Assembly: GCF_021545785.1 (NCBI RefSeq)
Contig: NZ_CP079801.1
Span: 434,001-498,000, forward strand
From: Halopseudomonas maritima
Lineage (GTDB): Bacteria; Pseudomonadota; Gammaproteobacteria; Pseudomonadales; Pseudomonadaceae
Direction of reading: 5' to 3'
DNA: 64,000 bases
The notes under the pieces are model-generated. The model was not told where the DNA came from, did not search any database, and saw nothing but the letters and a program-made list of their open reading frames with translations. Within the stretch, counting starts at the first letter, position 1. Each line of letters starts with the position of its first letter. Shown piece after piece: positions 55,958 through 63,999 of this stretch. A program made the translations under genes and the position numbers.

Positions 55958-57733
55958 TTACAGCGGCAGTGCAAAGTGGAAACTGGCGCCCTCTCCCGGG
56001 CGTGACTGCACGCCGATATGACCGCCGTGCAGTTGTACCACTTCCTTGCATAGGGCCAGTCCGAGGCCCGCGCCACCCTTTTTGCCGCCCCCCTGAACAA
56101 AGGGCTCGAACACCCGACTCTGCTGGCTGTAGGGAATACCTTCGCCGGTGTCCGTCACGCTGAACACCACGCGCTTGCCATTGCGCCTCACCGCAACACC
56201 GATGCTGCCCCCCACGCTGCTATGCCGCAGGGCGTTGGCCAGCAGGTTGTCCAGAACACGCTCCAGCTGTCGGCAATCAAGCCGGGCAACGGGCACCTCC
56301 GCATCGATATGCGAGTGCAATGAAACCCCCTGTTGCTGCGCCTGGGTTTCAAAGCGATCAACCGCCGCCGCTACCAACTCTGCCGGATCGCAGGGCTCCA
56401 GCTCCAGCTTTTGCAATCCGTTCTGGTAGCGCGAGAAGTTGAGCAGGTCGTTGATCAGGTCGACCAAGCGGCGCATCTCCTCATCTACGGTATCGAACAG
56501 GTCCTGCTCGCGGCTGCCGGGAGTGAACTGCAAACGCTCCTGCAGCAGGGCAAAAGCCATATGCATACCGGTGACGGGCGTGCGCAGTTCGTGGGAGGCG
56601 CGCAGCACAAACTCGCGGCGTACGCGCTCGAACGCTCTCAGGTCCGTCACGTCGCGCAGCACCATTACCGCGCCCTGCACCCAGCTGTCGTTGCGCACAA
56701 CCGGGGTCAGGCTGTAGTCAAGCAAACGGGTTTCACCCGCTACCTGCACGGCCAGGTCTTCCTGCTCGCTGCTGAACGCATTGCCTGCCAGCACCTCACG
56801 TACCTGTTCGTCCAGCTCTGGGCGACCCATCGCTTGCCCAAGGGTTTGGCCCAACTCCCGTGAGTCCCAGTTCAACTGGCGCCGGGCTACGGGGTTGAAG
56901 TGGTCAACGTCGCCGTCCTGGTCCAGGATCAGCAAGCCGTCATCAATGCTGTCGAGCACTGCCTGCAAGCGCCGCTGTTCAGACTGCAGGGCTTCCAGGT
57001 CGGTACTTTTGAACTGCCTCAGGGCTTCGGCCATGGCACCAAAGCGGCGGCTGAGCGCAGCCACCTCGGTGATCGGTGACAGGGGCAGCATCACATTGAA
57101 GTCGCCCTGGCCGATACGGTCCGCCGCCTGGGCCAGGCTTTCGATCGGCCGCCCGAAGCGCTGGGCAATGCTGTGGGCCGTCAACAGCCCCAGCAAAAGC
57201 ACCGCCAAGCCGATCAGCCCCAGCAGCACGGCAATCAGCCAGGCCCGCTGATGGGCAGCCTCTTCAGCCGCCTGAACGTATTGCAGATAGCGGTGCTGCA
57301 CCTCGTTGATGCGGTCGCGCATGGCGGCAACATTGATACTCAAGGTGCTGTCTTGCAGGATGTCACGACGCAGCGTGGTCGGGCGCTGCAGTACCTGATC
57401 GTAGACCTGATAGGCTCGGCTGATCTCGCTGACCGCCTGACGATCAATGTCGGTACGTGCCTGCTCGCCAGCCACTATCAGCCAGTCCTTGAAGCGCCGA
57501 TCCGACTCGGTCAAGGCCGAGCGATCCAGGCGCTCGGCCAGCAACAGAGTGACCTGACGGCCGATCTCCTGACGCATACCCATGGTGGCTTTGAGGATGC
57601 CGATATTGTTGCTTACTGTCAGGCTTTGCGACTGGGTCAGACTGAGCACCCCAAACATGCCCACCAGCAAACCGACCAGGGCCACCGTCAGCAATGCGCT
57701 GCTGCTGAGAAACAGCTGGCTGCGCAGCTTCAT
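55958..57733 (-). CDS. kinB: Sensor histidine kinase/phosphatase KinB
   Basis: 591 residues (P. aeruginosa KinB is 595). Two membrane helices (about 8-30 and 165-187) bracket a helical periplasmic domain. HAMP (about 190-240), PAS (about 250-355, LDSIDDGLLILDQDGDVDHF), HisKA with His in RASHELRTPVTGM, and an ATPase domain (NLLANALRHS; TGEGIP; GGAGLGLALC) follow. KinB controls AlgB phosphorylation and so alginate and virulence genes in P. aeruginosa. Its start overlaps the algB stop by 4 bp, so it is translationally coupled. Confidence 0.93.
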   Translation of the reverse strand: MKLRSQLFLSSSALLTVALVGLLVGMFGVLSLTQSQSLTVSNNIGILKATMGMRQEIGRQVTLLLAERLDRSALTESDRRFKDWLIVAGEQARTDIDRQAVSEISRAYQVYDQVLQRPTTLRRDILQDSTLSINVAAMRDRINEVQHRYLQYVQAAEEAAHQRAWLIAVLLGLIGLAVLLLGLLTAHSIAQRFGRPIESLAQAADRIGQGDFNVMLPLSPITEVAALSRRFGAMAEALRQFKSTDLEALQSEQRRLQAVLDSIDDGLLILDQDGDVDHFNPVARRQLNWDSRELGQTLGQAMGRPELDEQVREVLAGNAFSSEQEDLAVQVAGETRLLDYSLTPVVRNDSWVQGAVMVLRDVTDLRAFERVRREFVLRASHELRTPVTGMHMAFALLQERLQFTPGSREQDLFDTVDEEMRRLVDLINDLLNFSRYQNGLQKLELEPCDPAELVAAAVDRFETQAQQQGVSLHSHIDAEVPVARLDCRQLERVLDNLLANALRHSSVGGSIGVAVRRNGKRVVFSVTDTGEGIPYSQQSRVFEPFVQGGGKKGGAGLGLALCKEVVQLHGGHIGVQSRPGEGASFHFALPL

Positions 57734-59076
57734 AGGCCAAACTGCTTACGCTTGCGGTACAGGGTGGAGGCGTCTATCCCCAGGGTTCGGGCAGCCTGCT
57801 CCAGCGTTGGGCTGGCAGCCAGCACGGCGGCGATGTGCGCCTTCTCCAGTTCATCGAGGCTGAGATTGGCACCCACCCGGGGCGCGGCGTTGTCATCCCC
57901 CTCCACACCCAGGCCCAGATGCGCCACATCCACCCGCTCTTCGTTGCAAATGATGCTGGCCCGCTCGATAACGTTGCGCAGCTCACGGATGTTGCCTGGC
58001 CAGTCGTGGTTGAGCAGCGCGTTCTGGGCTGCATCACTGAAGCCACAGGCCGGCCGCGCATAGTCTTTGACGAAGGCCGCCAAAAAGCGGTCTGCCAGGG
58101 CAAGGATGTCATCGGTACGCTCGCGCAGTGGCGGCAGCGTCAGGGTGATCACATTGAGGCGATACAGCAAGTCTTCGCGAAAGCGCCCTTCCTTGGCCAT
58201 CTCAGCAAGATCGAGATTGGTGGCAGCCAGAATCCTCACATCGGCGCGACGGGTAACCGGATCACCGACACGCTCGTATTCCTTATCCTGAATAAATCGC
58301 AGCAGCTTGGGCTGCAGGGTCAATGGGAAGTCGCCAATCTCATCCAGGAAAAGCGTCCCCCCGTCGGCCTGATTGACCCGCCCCATAGTGCTTTCGCTGG
58401 CACCGGTAAAGGCGCCCTTGGTGTGGCCGAACAGTTCACTCTCCATCAGCTCCGCGTTCAGCGACGGGCAGTTGATGGTCACGCACTCTTTCTTCGCACG
58501 GCGGCTCCAGCCGTGAATCAGGCGAGCCAGCTCGCCCTTGCCGGTGCCAGACTCACCCAGAATAAGAATGTTGGCGTCGGTACCTGCGACCTGACGCGCC
58601 GTTTCCAGCACGGCCATCATCGCCGGGCTCTGGGAATCCGGGCTGACGCGGGTCTGGCGTACCTCCTCTTCCAGGGTTTCCAGCCGCGCGGCCAGTTGGC
58701 GGGCTTCCAACTGCTTGGCTGCAGACATGCGCAGTTGATCGGGGCTGCAGGGCTTGACCAGGTAATCCGCCGCGCCTGCCTGCATGGCGTCCACGGCGGT
58801 GTCGACGGCCGAATGCGCAGTCACCATCACCACACGCATCCAGGGTGCGATGGCACGCATTCGGGCCATCACATCCAAACCGCTCTCCTCACCCAGGCGC
58901 AAGTCCAGAAAACACAGGTCGAAGACCTGGCTATGCAACACCGATTCGGCCTGCATACCGTTGCTGGCCGTTGCGACCTGATAACCCTCATCTTCCAGGC
59001 AGTAGCGAAAGGTACGCAGAATCGCGGGTTCATCATCTACCAGCAGAATACGTCCGTTGCTTTGAGCTGCATCCAT
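57730..59076 (-). CDS. algB: NtrC-family response regulator AlgB
   Basis: 448 residues. Receiver domain with phospho-acceptor Asp at about 58 (FDLCFLDLRLGEESG). AAA+ domain with GESGTGKGE (Walker A), intact GAFTGA and GTLFLDEIGD (Walker B). Fis-type helix-turn-helix at the end (QAARTLGIDASTLYRKRKQF). In P. aeruginosa AlgB activates algD. ATG 59076 matches the known AlgB N-terminus (DAAQSNGRILLVDDE); the longer frame adds 32 odd residues and crosses the promoter region. Confidence 0.94.
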   Translation of the reverse strand: MDAAQSNGRILLVDDEPAILRTFRYCLEDEGYQVATASNGMQAESVLHSQVFDLCFLDLRLGEESGLDVMARMRAIAPWMRVVMVTAHSAVDTAVDAMQAGAADYLVKPCSPDQLRMSAAKQLEARQLAARLETLEEEVRQTRVSPDSQSPAMMAVLETARQVAGTDANILILGESGTGKGELARLIHGWSRRAKKECVTINCPSLNAELMESELFGHTKGAFTGASESTMGRVNQADGGTLFLDEIGDFPLTLQPKLLRFIQDKEYERVGDPVTRRADVRILAATNLDLAEMAKEGRFREDLLYRLNVITLTLPPLRERTDDILALADRFLAAFVKDYARPACGFSDAAQNALLNHDWPGNIRELRNVIERASIICNEERVDVAHLGLGVEGDDNAAPRVGANLSLDELEKAHIAAVLAASPTLEQAARTLGIDASTLYRKRKQFGL

Positions 59077-59120
59077 AGCGCTTGTTATCTCCGAGGCCAC
59101 TGACACTACCGCGTGGGTCA

Positions 59121-59178
59121 TGCAAATTGCACGACCCAGCGCGGCGCATCTTGCAAACTGCACGCATGGCAATTTGCA
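59121..59178. promoter_or_regulatory. Three GCAA-N-TTGC palindromes, candidate AlgB sites
   Basis: TGCAAATTGCA (59121-59131), TGCAAACTGCA (59152-59162, one mismatch to the palindrome) and GCAATTTGCA (59169-59178, the exact inverse of the first). All three lie between the divergent algB and BON genes, about 50-105 bp upstream of the -24 element, the usual zone for sigma-54 enhancers. Assignment to AlgB is inference from position. Confidence 0.5.
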
Positions 59179-59226
59179 AAAAACTTTTAAGTAACTGTTT
59201 TATAAGGATTTATAAATCAAAAAAAC

Positions 59227-59243
59227 ACTGGCACACCGCTTGC
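59227..59243 (+). promoter_or_regulatory. Sigma-54 promoter of the BON-domain gene
   Basis: CTGGCAC-ACCGC-TTGCT matches the -24/-12 consensus at all core positions with GG-N10-GC spacing. The start codon lies 77 bp after the -12 element. Confidence 0.8.
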
Positions 59244-59319
59244 TCCAGTAAGCGTACAACACCAGAAAAGGCCAGCCAAAAGCGAGCCTTTATACGGATA
59301 TTGACTGGAGATAACCGTC

Positions 59320-59730
59320 ATGCGCAGCGCCAAACCCATCGCACTGCTGAGCCTGTCTACCGCCCTGCTGTGCTCAGTGTCCATGAGCATCCAGGCAGCC
59401 GACCCTGCCCCTAGCATGGAGCGGTATCAGGCCTCGATAGTTCAATCCGCCGACGACGCCAGCATAGTCAGCACCCTGCAATCGCGGCTCGCCTGGCATG
59501 GTAACACGGCCGGAATCGACATCCGGGTGAGCAGCCACAAGGGCATGGTTAGCCTGAGCGGCATAGTGCCAGCCGACGGTGACAAGCGCGTCGCAGTCGC
59601 CACTGCGCTACACACCCCAGGGGTGGTCAGCGTGGACGCCAGCCAACTGCACATTGGACGCACACGGCAGGTCAGTGAAGCTCGCTGGCAGCAGCCACGA
59701 CTGCAGCAGGCCAACCGCATGCAACTGTAA
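59320..59730 (+). CDS. Periplasmic BON-domain protein
   Basis: 136 residues with a signal peptide (cleavage near SIQAAD) and one BON domain (DASIVSTLQSRLAWHGN; GMVSLSGIVPADGDKRVAVA; TPGVVSV). BON proteins such as OsmY bind phospholipid or stabilise the envelope under osmotic stress. CTGGAG precedes the ATG. It is preceded by a sigma-54 promoter and divergent from algB, so AlgB or another RpoN activator may drive it. Confidence 0.85.
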   Translation: MRSAKPIALLSLSTALLCSVSMSIQAADPAPSMERYQASIVQSADDASIVSTLQSRLAWHGNTAGIDIRVSSHKGMVSLSGIVPADGDKRVAVATALHTPGVVSVDASQLHIGRTRQVSEARWQQPRLQQANRMQL

Positions 59731-59867
59731 GACCCGAGGGAAAAGGAAAAACCATGTCTCTGGAACCCAAAACTGCGATCTACTTCCATATAATGGAAGC
59801 CACTCGACCCGGAGCTTTTGACAACCTGCTAACCGAGCGCACGTCCGCCACACCGAGGAGATCCCCC

Positions 59868-60038
59868 ATGTACAACTGGGCCATCGCCTTTCTTGTAATG
59901 TCTCTGGCCGCCGCCGTCTTTGCCTTGGGCGGCTTCGATGCACCCTACGATCAAATCGGTGCCATGCTCAGCCCGCTGTTTCTGGGCCTGGCCGTAGTCG
60001 CCGCTGTCGTGGGCAAACGCACACGCCATCGTCAGTAA
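59868..60038 (+). CDS. Small membrane protein, DUF1328/YtjA-like
   Basis: 56 residues: MYNWAIAFLVMSLAAAVFAL, then a second hydrophobic stretch (LSPLFLGLAVVAAVVG) and a basic end. The two-helix layout resembles YtjA (DUF1328). ATG 59868 follows GAGGAG; the long frame upstream (from 59754) shows no family match. It probably shares the BON transcript. Confidence 0.78.
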   Translation: MYNWAIAFLVMSLAAAVFALGGFDAPYDQIGAMLSPLFLGLAVVAAVVGKRTRHRQ

Positions 60039-60046
60039 CAGCTCCG

Positions 60047-60478
60047 TTGCCACCGTCCGCGCAAGACACACTCCCTTCCCTGCAGCAGCTGCCCCGCGCG
60101 CAGTTGCCGCTGGTCAACCGCTTCTACCGCGCGTACCAACGCGGCATGAAAGCCCGTGGCGACCAGCACGTCTGGACCCTGCGAGCACCACACATTTGCG
60201 CCGCCGTTTGCCTGCAGCCCGTTGAAAGCGGTTATTGGCTAACCTCCCTCCTGGTAGCACCAGACCTGCGCGCCCAGGGCTTGGGCAGCCATCTGCTACA
60301 ACAGCTGCGCCGTCGTGTTTCTGGCCCGATCTGGCTATTTTGCGCGCCGTCTCTACTCCCCTTCTATCAAGCATGCGGCTACCAGCCCACAGCGACGCTG
60401 CCGCAGCCGCTGAGCTCGCGCCTGCAGCGCTATCAACGCACCAAGTCGCTGATAGCGCTGGTCAGCACCTGTACCTGA
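60047..60478 (+). CDS. GNAT-family N-acetyltransferase
   Basis: 143 residues at most. Acetyl-CoA binding motif LLVAPDLRAQGLGSHLLQQL, and a typical late FYQACGYQP. The substrate is unknown. The open frame begins at TTG 60047, 9 bp after the YtjA-like gene; the next internal Met is too deep, so a TTG start with translational coupling is accepted with doubt. Confidence 0.72.
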   Translation: MPPSAQDTLPSLQQLPRAQLPLVNRFYRAYQRGMKARGDQHVWTLRAPHICAAVCLQPVESGYWLTSLLVAPDLRAQGLGSHLLQQLRRRVSGPIWLFCAPSLLPFYQACGYQPTATLPQPLSSRLQRYQRTKSLIALVSTCT

Positions 60479-60497
60479 ACAGACCCTGAGCAAAGCA

Positions 60498-60512
60498 ATG
60501 GCAGGCTGCCAT
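60498..60512. promoter_or_regulatory. 15-bp palindrome upstream of torF
   Basis: ATGGCAG-G-CTGCCAT is a perfect inverted repeat about 130 bp before the candidate -24 element of torF and 20 bp after the GNAT stop. It could be an activator site or part of a transcript end. Confidence 0.35.
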
Positions 60513-60609
60513 CAAATGCGCCACAACGCTGTAACACGCGCACCAAAGTAGGGCAATCAGCTTTCCAGCTTCACCATCCGAAACCGCATGAGGCATACAA
60601 TAAAAAACG

Positions 60610-60622
60610 CAAGCCATTGATA
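60610..60622 (+). promoter_or_regulatory. IHF site at the torF promoter
   Basis: CAAGCCATTGATA fits the IHF core YAA-N4-TTGATW and is identical to the fap promoter site in 12 of 13 bases, including the unconstrained N4 (GCCA). An AT-rich run follows. Confidence 0.6.
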
Positions 60623-60640
60623 AATATAGAAAATAAAAAC

Positions 60641-60657
60641 ATGGCAAGCTAAGTGCT
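60641..60657 (+). promoter_or_regulatory. Candidate sigma-54 promoter of torF
   Basis: ATGGCAA-GCTAA-GTGCT keeps GG-N10-GC; the -24 and -12 elements each deviate by one base from TGGCAC/TTGCT. The -12 (GTGCT) is the same variant as at fap. The start codon is 52 bp downstream. Confidence 0.5.
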
Positions 60658-60708
60658 ATGGGAGCAATGCCAACGCACTTAAATCAAAAACCTACGGGGT
60701 AATACGTG

Positions 60709-61425
60709 ATGATGAAGAAACTTGCAGTTGCCGTTGCTACCGCCAGCACACTGTCTTTTGCCAACATGGCCCACGCTGAAGCCTTTGATACGGCCATGGG
60801 CGAGTTTGACGTGAGCATGACTGCAACCCTGGCGACCGACTACATCTGGCGCGGTCAATCACAAACCGACGGCGCTGGCGCTATCCAGGGCAGCCTGGAC
60901 ATCGCCCACGAAAGTGGTCTGTATGTCGGCGCGTGGGCATCCAACGTCGACTCTGCCGACTTCGGCGGCGCAAGCGTTGAAATCGACTACTACGCTGGTT
61001 ACGGCGGTACCATCACCGACGACATCAGCTACGATCTGTCCTGGGCGACCTACACGTACCCCAAGAACAGTTCCATCGACGTTGACGAAGCCCTGGCCAG
61101 CATTAGCCTGTACGGCCTGACCCTGGGTGCCAAATACGCATACGACCCGCAGAGCGCGCTGTACACCTACGTAGGCTATGACTTCTCCCTGCCCTACGAC
61201 GTGGGCCTGAGCCTGCACTACGGCCTGACCGACACCAAAGACCCGCTCAACGGTGTTGATGGCGACGAGAAGTACGGTGACTGGGCCGTTACTCTGGGCA
61301 AAACCATTCTGGGTCTGGACGTAGCCCTGATGTACAGCGACACCGATCTGGGTGACGACTGCGGATACTCCAGCCAAGATTCCTGCGACTCCAACGTAAC
61401 CCTGTCGGTCTCCAAGACCCTGTAA
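60709..61425 (+). CDS. TorF-family putative outer-membrane porin
   Basis: 238 residues with a signal peptide (KKLAVAVATASTLSFANMAH, cleavage near AHAEA). The mature part is a beta-barrel of alternating strands; the signature ATDYIWRGQSQTDGAGAIQG is typical of the TIGR02001 (TorF) group. Two cysteines near the end (DDCGYSSQDSCD) may pair. ATG 60709 is chosen (GTG 60706 and ATG 60712 are alternatives). The gene is free-standing with its own terminator. Substrate unknown. Confidence 0.85.
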   Translation: MMKKLAVAVATASTLSFANMAHAEAFDTAMGEFDVSMTATLATDYIWRGQSQTDGAGAIQGSLDIAHESGLYVGAWASNVDSADFGGASVEIDYYAGYGGTITDDISYDLSWATYTYPKNSSIDVDEALASISLYGLTLGAKYAYDPQSALYTYVGYDFSLPYDVGLSLHYGLTDTKDPLNGVDGDEKYGDWAVTLGKTILGLDVALMYSDTDLGDDCGYSSQDSCDSNVTLSVSKTL

Positions 61426-61439
61426 TTCGCAGCCTGACA

Positions 61440-61470
61440 GGCCGCTCCTGCTCCCGGAGCGGCCTTCATT
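61440..61470 (+). terminator. Hairpin after torF
   Basis: GGCCGCTCC and GGAGCGGCC form a perfect 9-bp stem with a 7-base loop, followed by TTCATT. It is close to a Rho-independent terminator, though the T-run is weak. Confidence 0.7.
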
Positions 61471-61555
61471 CAGGCAACTGCTCGATCAGCATTGCACCGC
61501 CGCTTTCGCGCTGTACCACGGCAGCTCGACGCGGTGGTTTTTTGTGCTGCCAAAA

Positions 61556-61585
61556 CAACAAAACCGGCCAAGGCCGGTTTTGTTG
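61556..61585. terminator. Bidirectional terminator between torF and dcd
   Basis: CAACAAAACCGGCC and GGCCGGTTTTGTTG make a 14-bp perfect stem with a two-base loop. T-rich tracts are built into the stem on both strands. It lies 25 bp after the dcd stop. Confidence 0.85.
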
Positions 61586-61610
61586 TACTACGCATAGCAG
61601 CGCAGAATGA

Positions 61611-62177
61611 TCAGGCGCGCGGCAAGGTCACCCCGCGCTGCCCCTGGTACTTACCACCCCGATCACGATAAGAGGTTTCGCAGGCCTCATCGGACTCAAA
61701 GAACAGCATCTGCGCCACACCTTCATTGGCGTAGATCTTGGCCGGCAGATTGGTGGTATTGGAAAACTCCAGGGTCACATGCCCCTCCCACTCCGGCTCC
61801 AACGGCGTGACGTTGACGATGATGCCGCAGCGCGCGTAGGTGCTTTTGCCCAGACAGATGGTCAGTACATTGCGCGGAATGCGGAAGTACTCAACCGTGC
61901 GGGCCAGGGCAAAGGAGTTGGGCGGAATAATGCACACGTCACTCTGGATATCGACGAAGCTCTTGTCGTCAAAGTTCTTCGGGTCCACCACCGCAGAGTG
62001 AATATTGGTGAACACCTTGAATTCGTCGGCACAGCGCACATCGTAGCCGTAGCTGGAGACCCCGTAGGAGATAACCCGGTCACCCTCGGCACCACGGATC
62101 TGGCGCTCGACGAAGGGTTCAATCATCCCCTGCTCCTGGGACATGGTGCGGATCCAGCGGTCAGATTTGATGCTCAT
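61611..62177 (-). CDS. dcd: dCTP deaminase
   Basis: 188 residues. It deaminates dCTP to dUTP, feeding dTMP synthesis. Typical stretches are MSIKSDRWIRTMSQEQGMIE, YGYDVRCADEFKVF, RCGIIVNVTPLEPEWEGHVT with the catalytic Glu, and GVAQMLFFE. ATG 62177 follows AGGA; the longer frame adds 13 residues. It lies just downstream of apbC on the same strand, an arrangement common in Pseudomonas. Confidence 0.95.
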   Translation of the reverse strand: MSIKSDRWIRTMSQEQGMIEPFVERQIRGAEGDRVISYGVSSYGYDVRCADEFKVFTNIHSAVVDPKNFDDKSFVDIQSDVCIIPPNSFALARTVEYFRIPRNVLTICLGKSTYARCGIIVNVTPLEPEWEGHVTLEFSNTTNLPAKIYANEGVAQMLFFESDEACETSYRDRGGKYQGQRGVTLPRA

Positions 62178-62251
62178 GGTGAGTCCTGAGTGATCTGTAC
62201 GAAAAAGAGCCAGCATGTTACCGGGTTATAGGCAATGACAAAAGACCGGCA

Positions 62252-63343
62252 TCAATCCTCGCTGATGCTGATCTCCGGCATAGCGCCGGCGCCATTCAGC
62301 GCCGTAATGCGCGCGGCGGCGTGGCGCGCCATATCCTGATAAACCATGCTGATCTGACACTCGGGCTCAGCCACCACGGTCGGTTTGCCGCCATCGGCCT
62401 GCTCGCGAATCATCATCGACAACGGCATCGAGCCGAGCAACTCCACATTATATTGCGCGGCCAGGCGCTCACCGCCCCCCTCACCAAACAGATGCTCGGC
62501 ATGACCGCAGTTTGAGCAGATATGAATAGCCATGTTTTCCACAACACCAAGCACCGGAATGTTTACCTTCTCGAACATGCCAATGCCCTTCTTGGCATCC
62601 AGCAGCGCCAGATCCTGCGGCGTGGTCACGATCACAGCGCCGGTTACCGGCACCTTTTGCGCCAGGGTTAGCTGGATGTCTCCGGTGCCCGGCGGCATGT
62701 CTACCACCAGATAATCCAGGTCGTCCCAGGCGGTCTGAGTGAGCAGTTGCATCAGCGCACCTGAGACCATCGGGCCACGCCAAACGACTGGCGTGTTGTC
62801 ATCCACCAGAAACGCCATCGACATGACCTGAATGCCGTGGGCGCGGGGCGGCACAAACCATTTGCCTTCGCGGGTTTCCGGGCGTGTGCCTTCAGGCAGG
62901 CCCAGCATCAAGCCCATACTGGGGCCGTAGATATCGGCATCCAGCACGCCGACCTTGGCGCCCTCGCGCGCCAGCGCCAGCGCCAGGTTGGCAGCTGTGG
63001 TGGACTTGCCCACCCCGCCCTTGCCAGAGGCCACGGCGATCACGTTTTTGACGTTGGCCAGTGCTGCCACCTGCCCCTGAACCGCACCCGCCTCGATCTC
63101 ACAGCGCACGCTGACCTTGGCCGAGGTGACACCATCAACATTTTCCACTGCCATTTGCAGCATCTGCGCAATACCGCCGACCAGACTGCCGGCGGCGTAC
63201 CCCAGCACCAGCTCCGCTTCAACCTGCCCACCGCTGATCTCCAAACGGCGCAGGCAGCCGCAACTCAGCAAGTCGGTTTTCAGGTAGGGGTCCTGGTATT
63301 GGGCCAGAGCCTGTTCAACGGCAGCGCGATCAAGGGTCGACAT
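62252..63343 (-). CDS. apbC: Iron-sulfur cluster carrier protein ApbC/Mrp
   Basis: 363 residues. The N-terminal MIP18-like domain (about 1-85) is followed by a P-loop ATPase (ASGKGGVGKSTTAANLALAL) and the Fe-S-binding CxxC (HICSNCGHAEHLFG). ApbC holds and transfers 4Fe-4S clusters to target proteins. It lies 74 bp upstream of dcd on the same strand. Confidence 0.93.
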   Translation of the reverse strand: MSTLDRAAVEQALAQYQDPYLKTDLLSCGCLRRLEISGGQVEAELVLGYAAGSLVGGIAQMLQMAVENVDGVTSAKVSVRCEIEAGAVQGQVAALANVKNVIAVASGKGGVGKSTTAANLALALAREGAKVGVLDADIYGPSMGLMLGLPEGTRPETREGKWFVPPRAHGIQVMSMAFLVDDNTPVVWRGPMVSGALMQLLTQTAWDDLDYLVVDMPPGTGDIQLTLAQKVPVTGAVIVTTPQDLALLDAKKGIGMFEKVNIPVLGVVENMAIHICSNCGHAEHLFGEGGGERLAAQYNVELLGSMPLSMMIREQADGGKPTVVAEPECQISMVYQDMARHAAARITALNGAGAMPEISISED

Positions 63344-63459
63344 GACGGGGTTCCGAACAAGATAAAGAGGCCGCTATGCTACCGAGCAGTACAGCCCAAC
63401 GCAAAGCGGCCCGCCGGTAGGCCGGCGGGCCGCTGCTTACAACGTGGTAACGCGATGGA

Positions 63460-63999
63460 TCAGGCGGCGTCGGCTTGCGGCTCGGCGCCAGCCTCTTCTG
63501 CCTCGTCGCCGGACTCCTGCTCAGCCGGCGCTACCTTGGCGGCGTCGGCCTGCTCAACCTGCTCAATCAGGGTGTTCATCAGGCGAGTACCGCGCTCACC
63601 CACCATCTCGGCGAACACGTCGCGCACCGGCAGGCTGCGCTCGCGGAAGGCTTCACGCTCTTCGGCGCTCAGATACACCAGCTCGATATCGCTGTTCTCG
63701 GTGATGATGTCCAGACGCTCGGTGTTCAGGCGGGTCTGCACCTCGTGAATCCACGGCACCAGCTCAACCACAGCCTCTTCAACAACATCCTTGCGCTCTT
63801 GGCTCAGGCCGTCATACCAGTCGCTGTTGGCCATGAAGGTGGCGATGAACTGCGCCTGGTTGGCGAAGATCAGATAGTCCTGAACCTTGTAGAAATCCAT
63901 CTCCTGGTGAGCAAATACCGGCTGGATGTTGCCGTCCAGCTGGCCCAGCTGCATACCGCTGAACAGCTCGCCGTATTCCATGGTGGTCGGGTCAGCGCC
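63460..63999 (-). CDS. TRAP transporter solute-binding protein, C-terminal part
   Basis: About 180 residues visible; the frame is open to the window edge, so the N-terminus lies outside. EYGELFSGMQLGQLDGNIQP and NSDWYDGLSQERKDVVEEAV are typical of DctP-type periplasmic binding proteins, here for an unknown carboxylate. The C-terminus has an unusual acidic Glu/Ala-rich tail of about 25 residues not typical of the family. Confidence 0.8.
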   Translation of the reverse strand, partial: GADPTTMEYGELFSGMQLGQLDGNIQPVFAHQEMDFYKVQDYLIFANQAQFIATFMANSDWYDGLSQERKDVVEEAVVELVPWIHEVQTRLNTERLDIITENSDIELVYLSAEEREAFRERSLPVRDVFAEMVGERGTRLMNTLIEQVEQADAAKVAPAEQESGDEAEEAGAEPQADAA

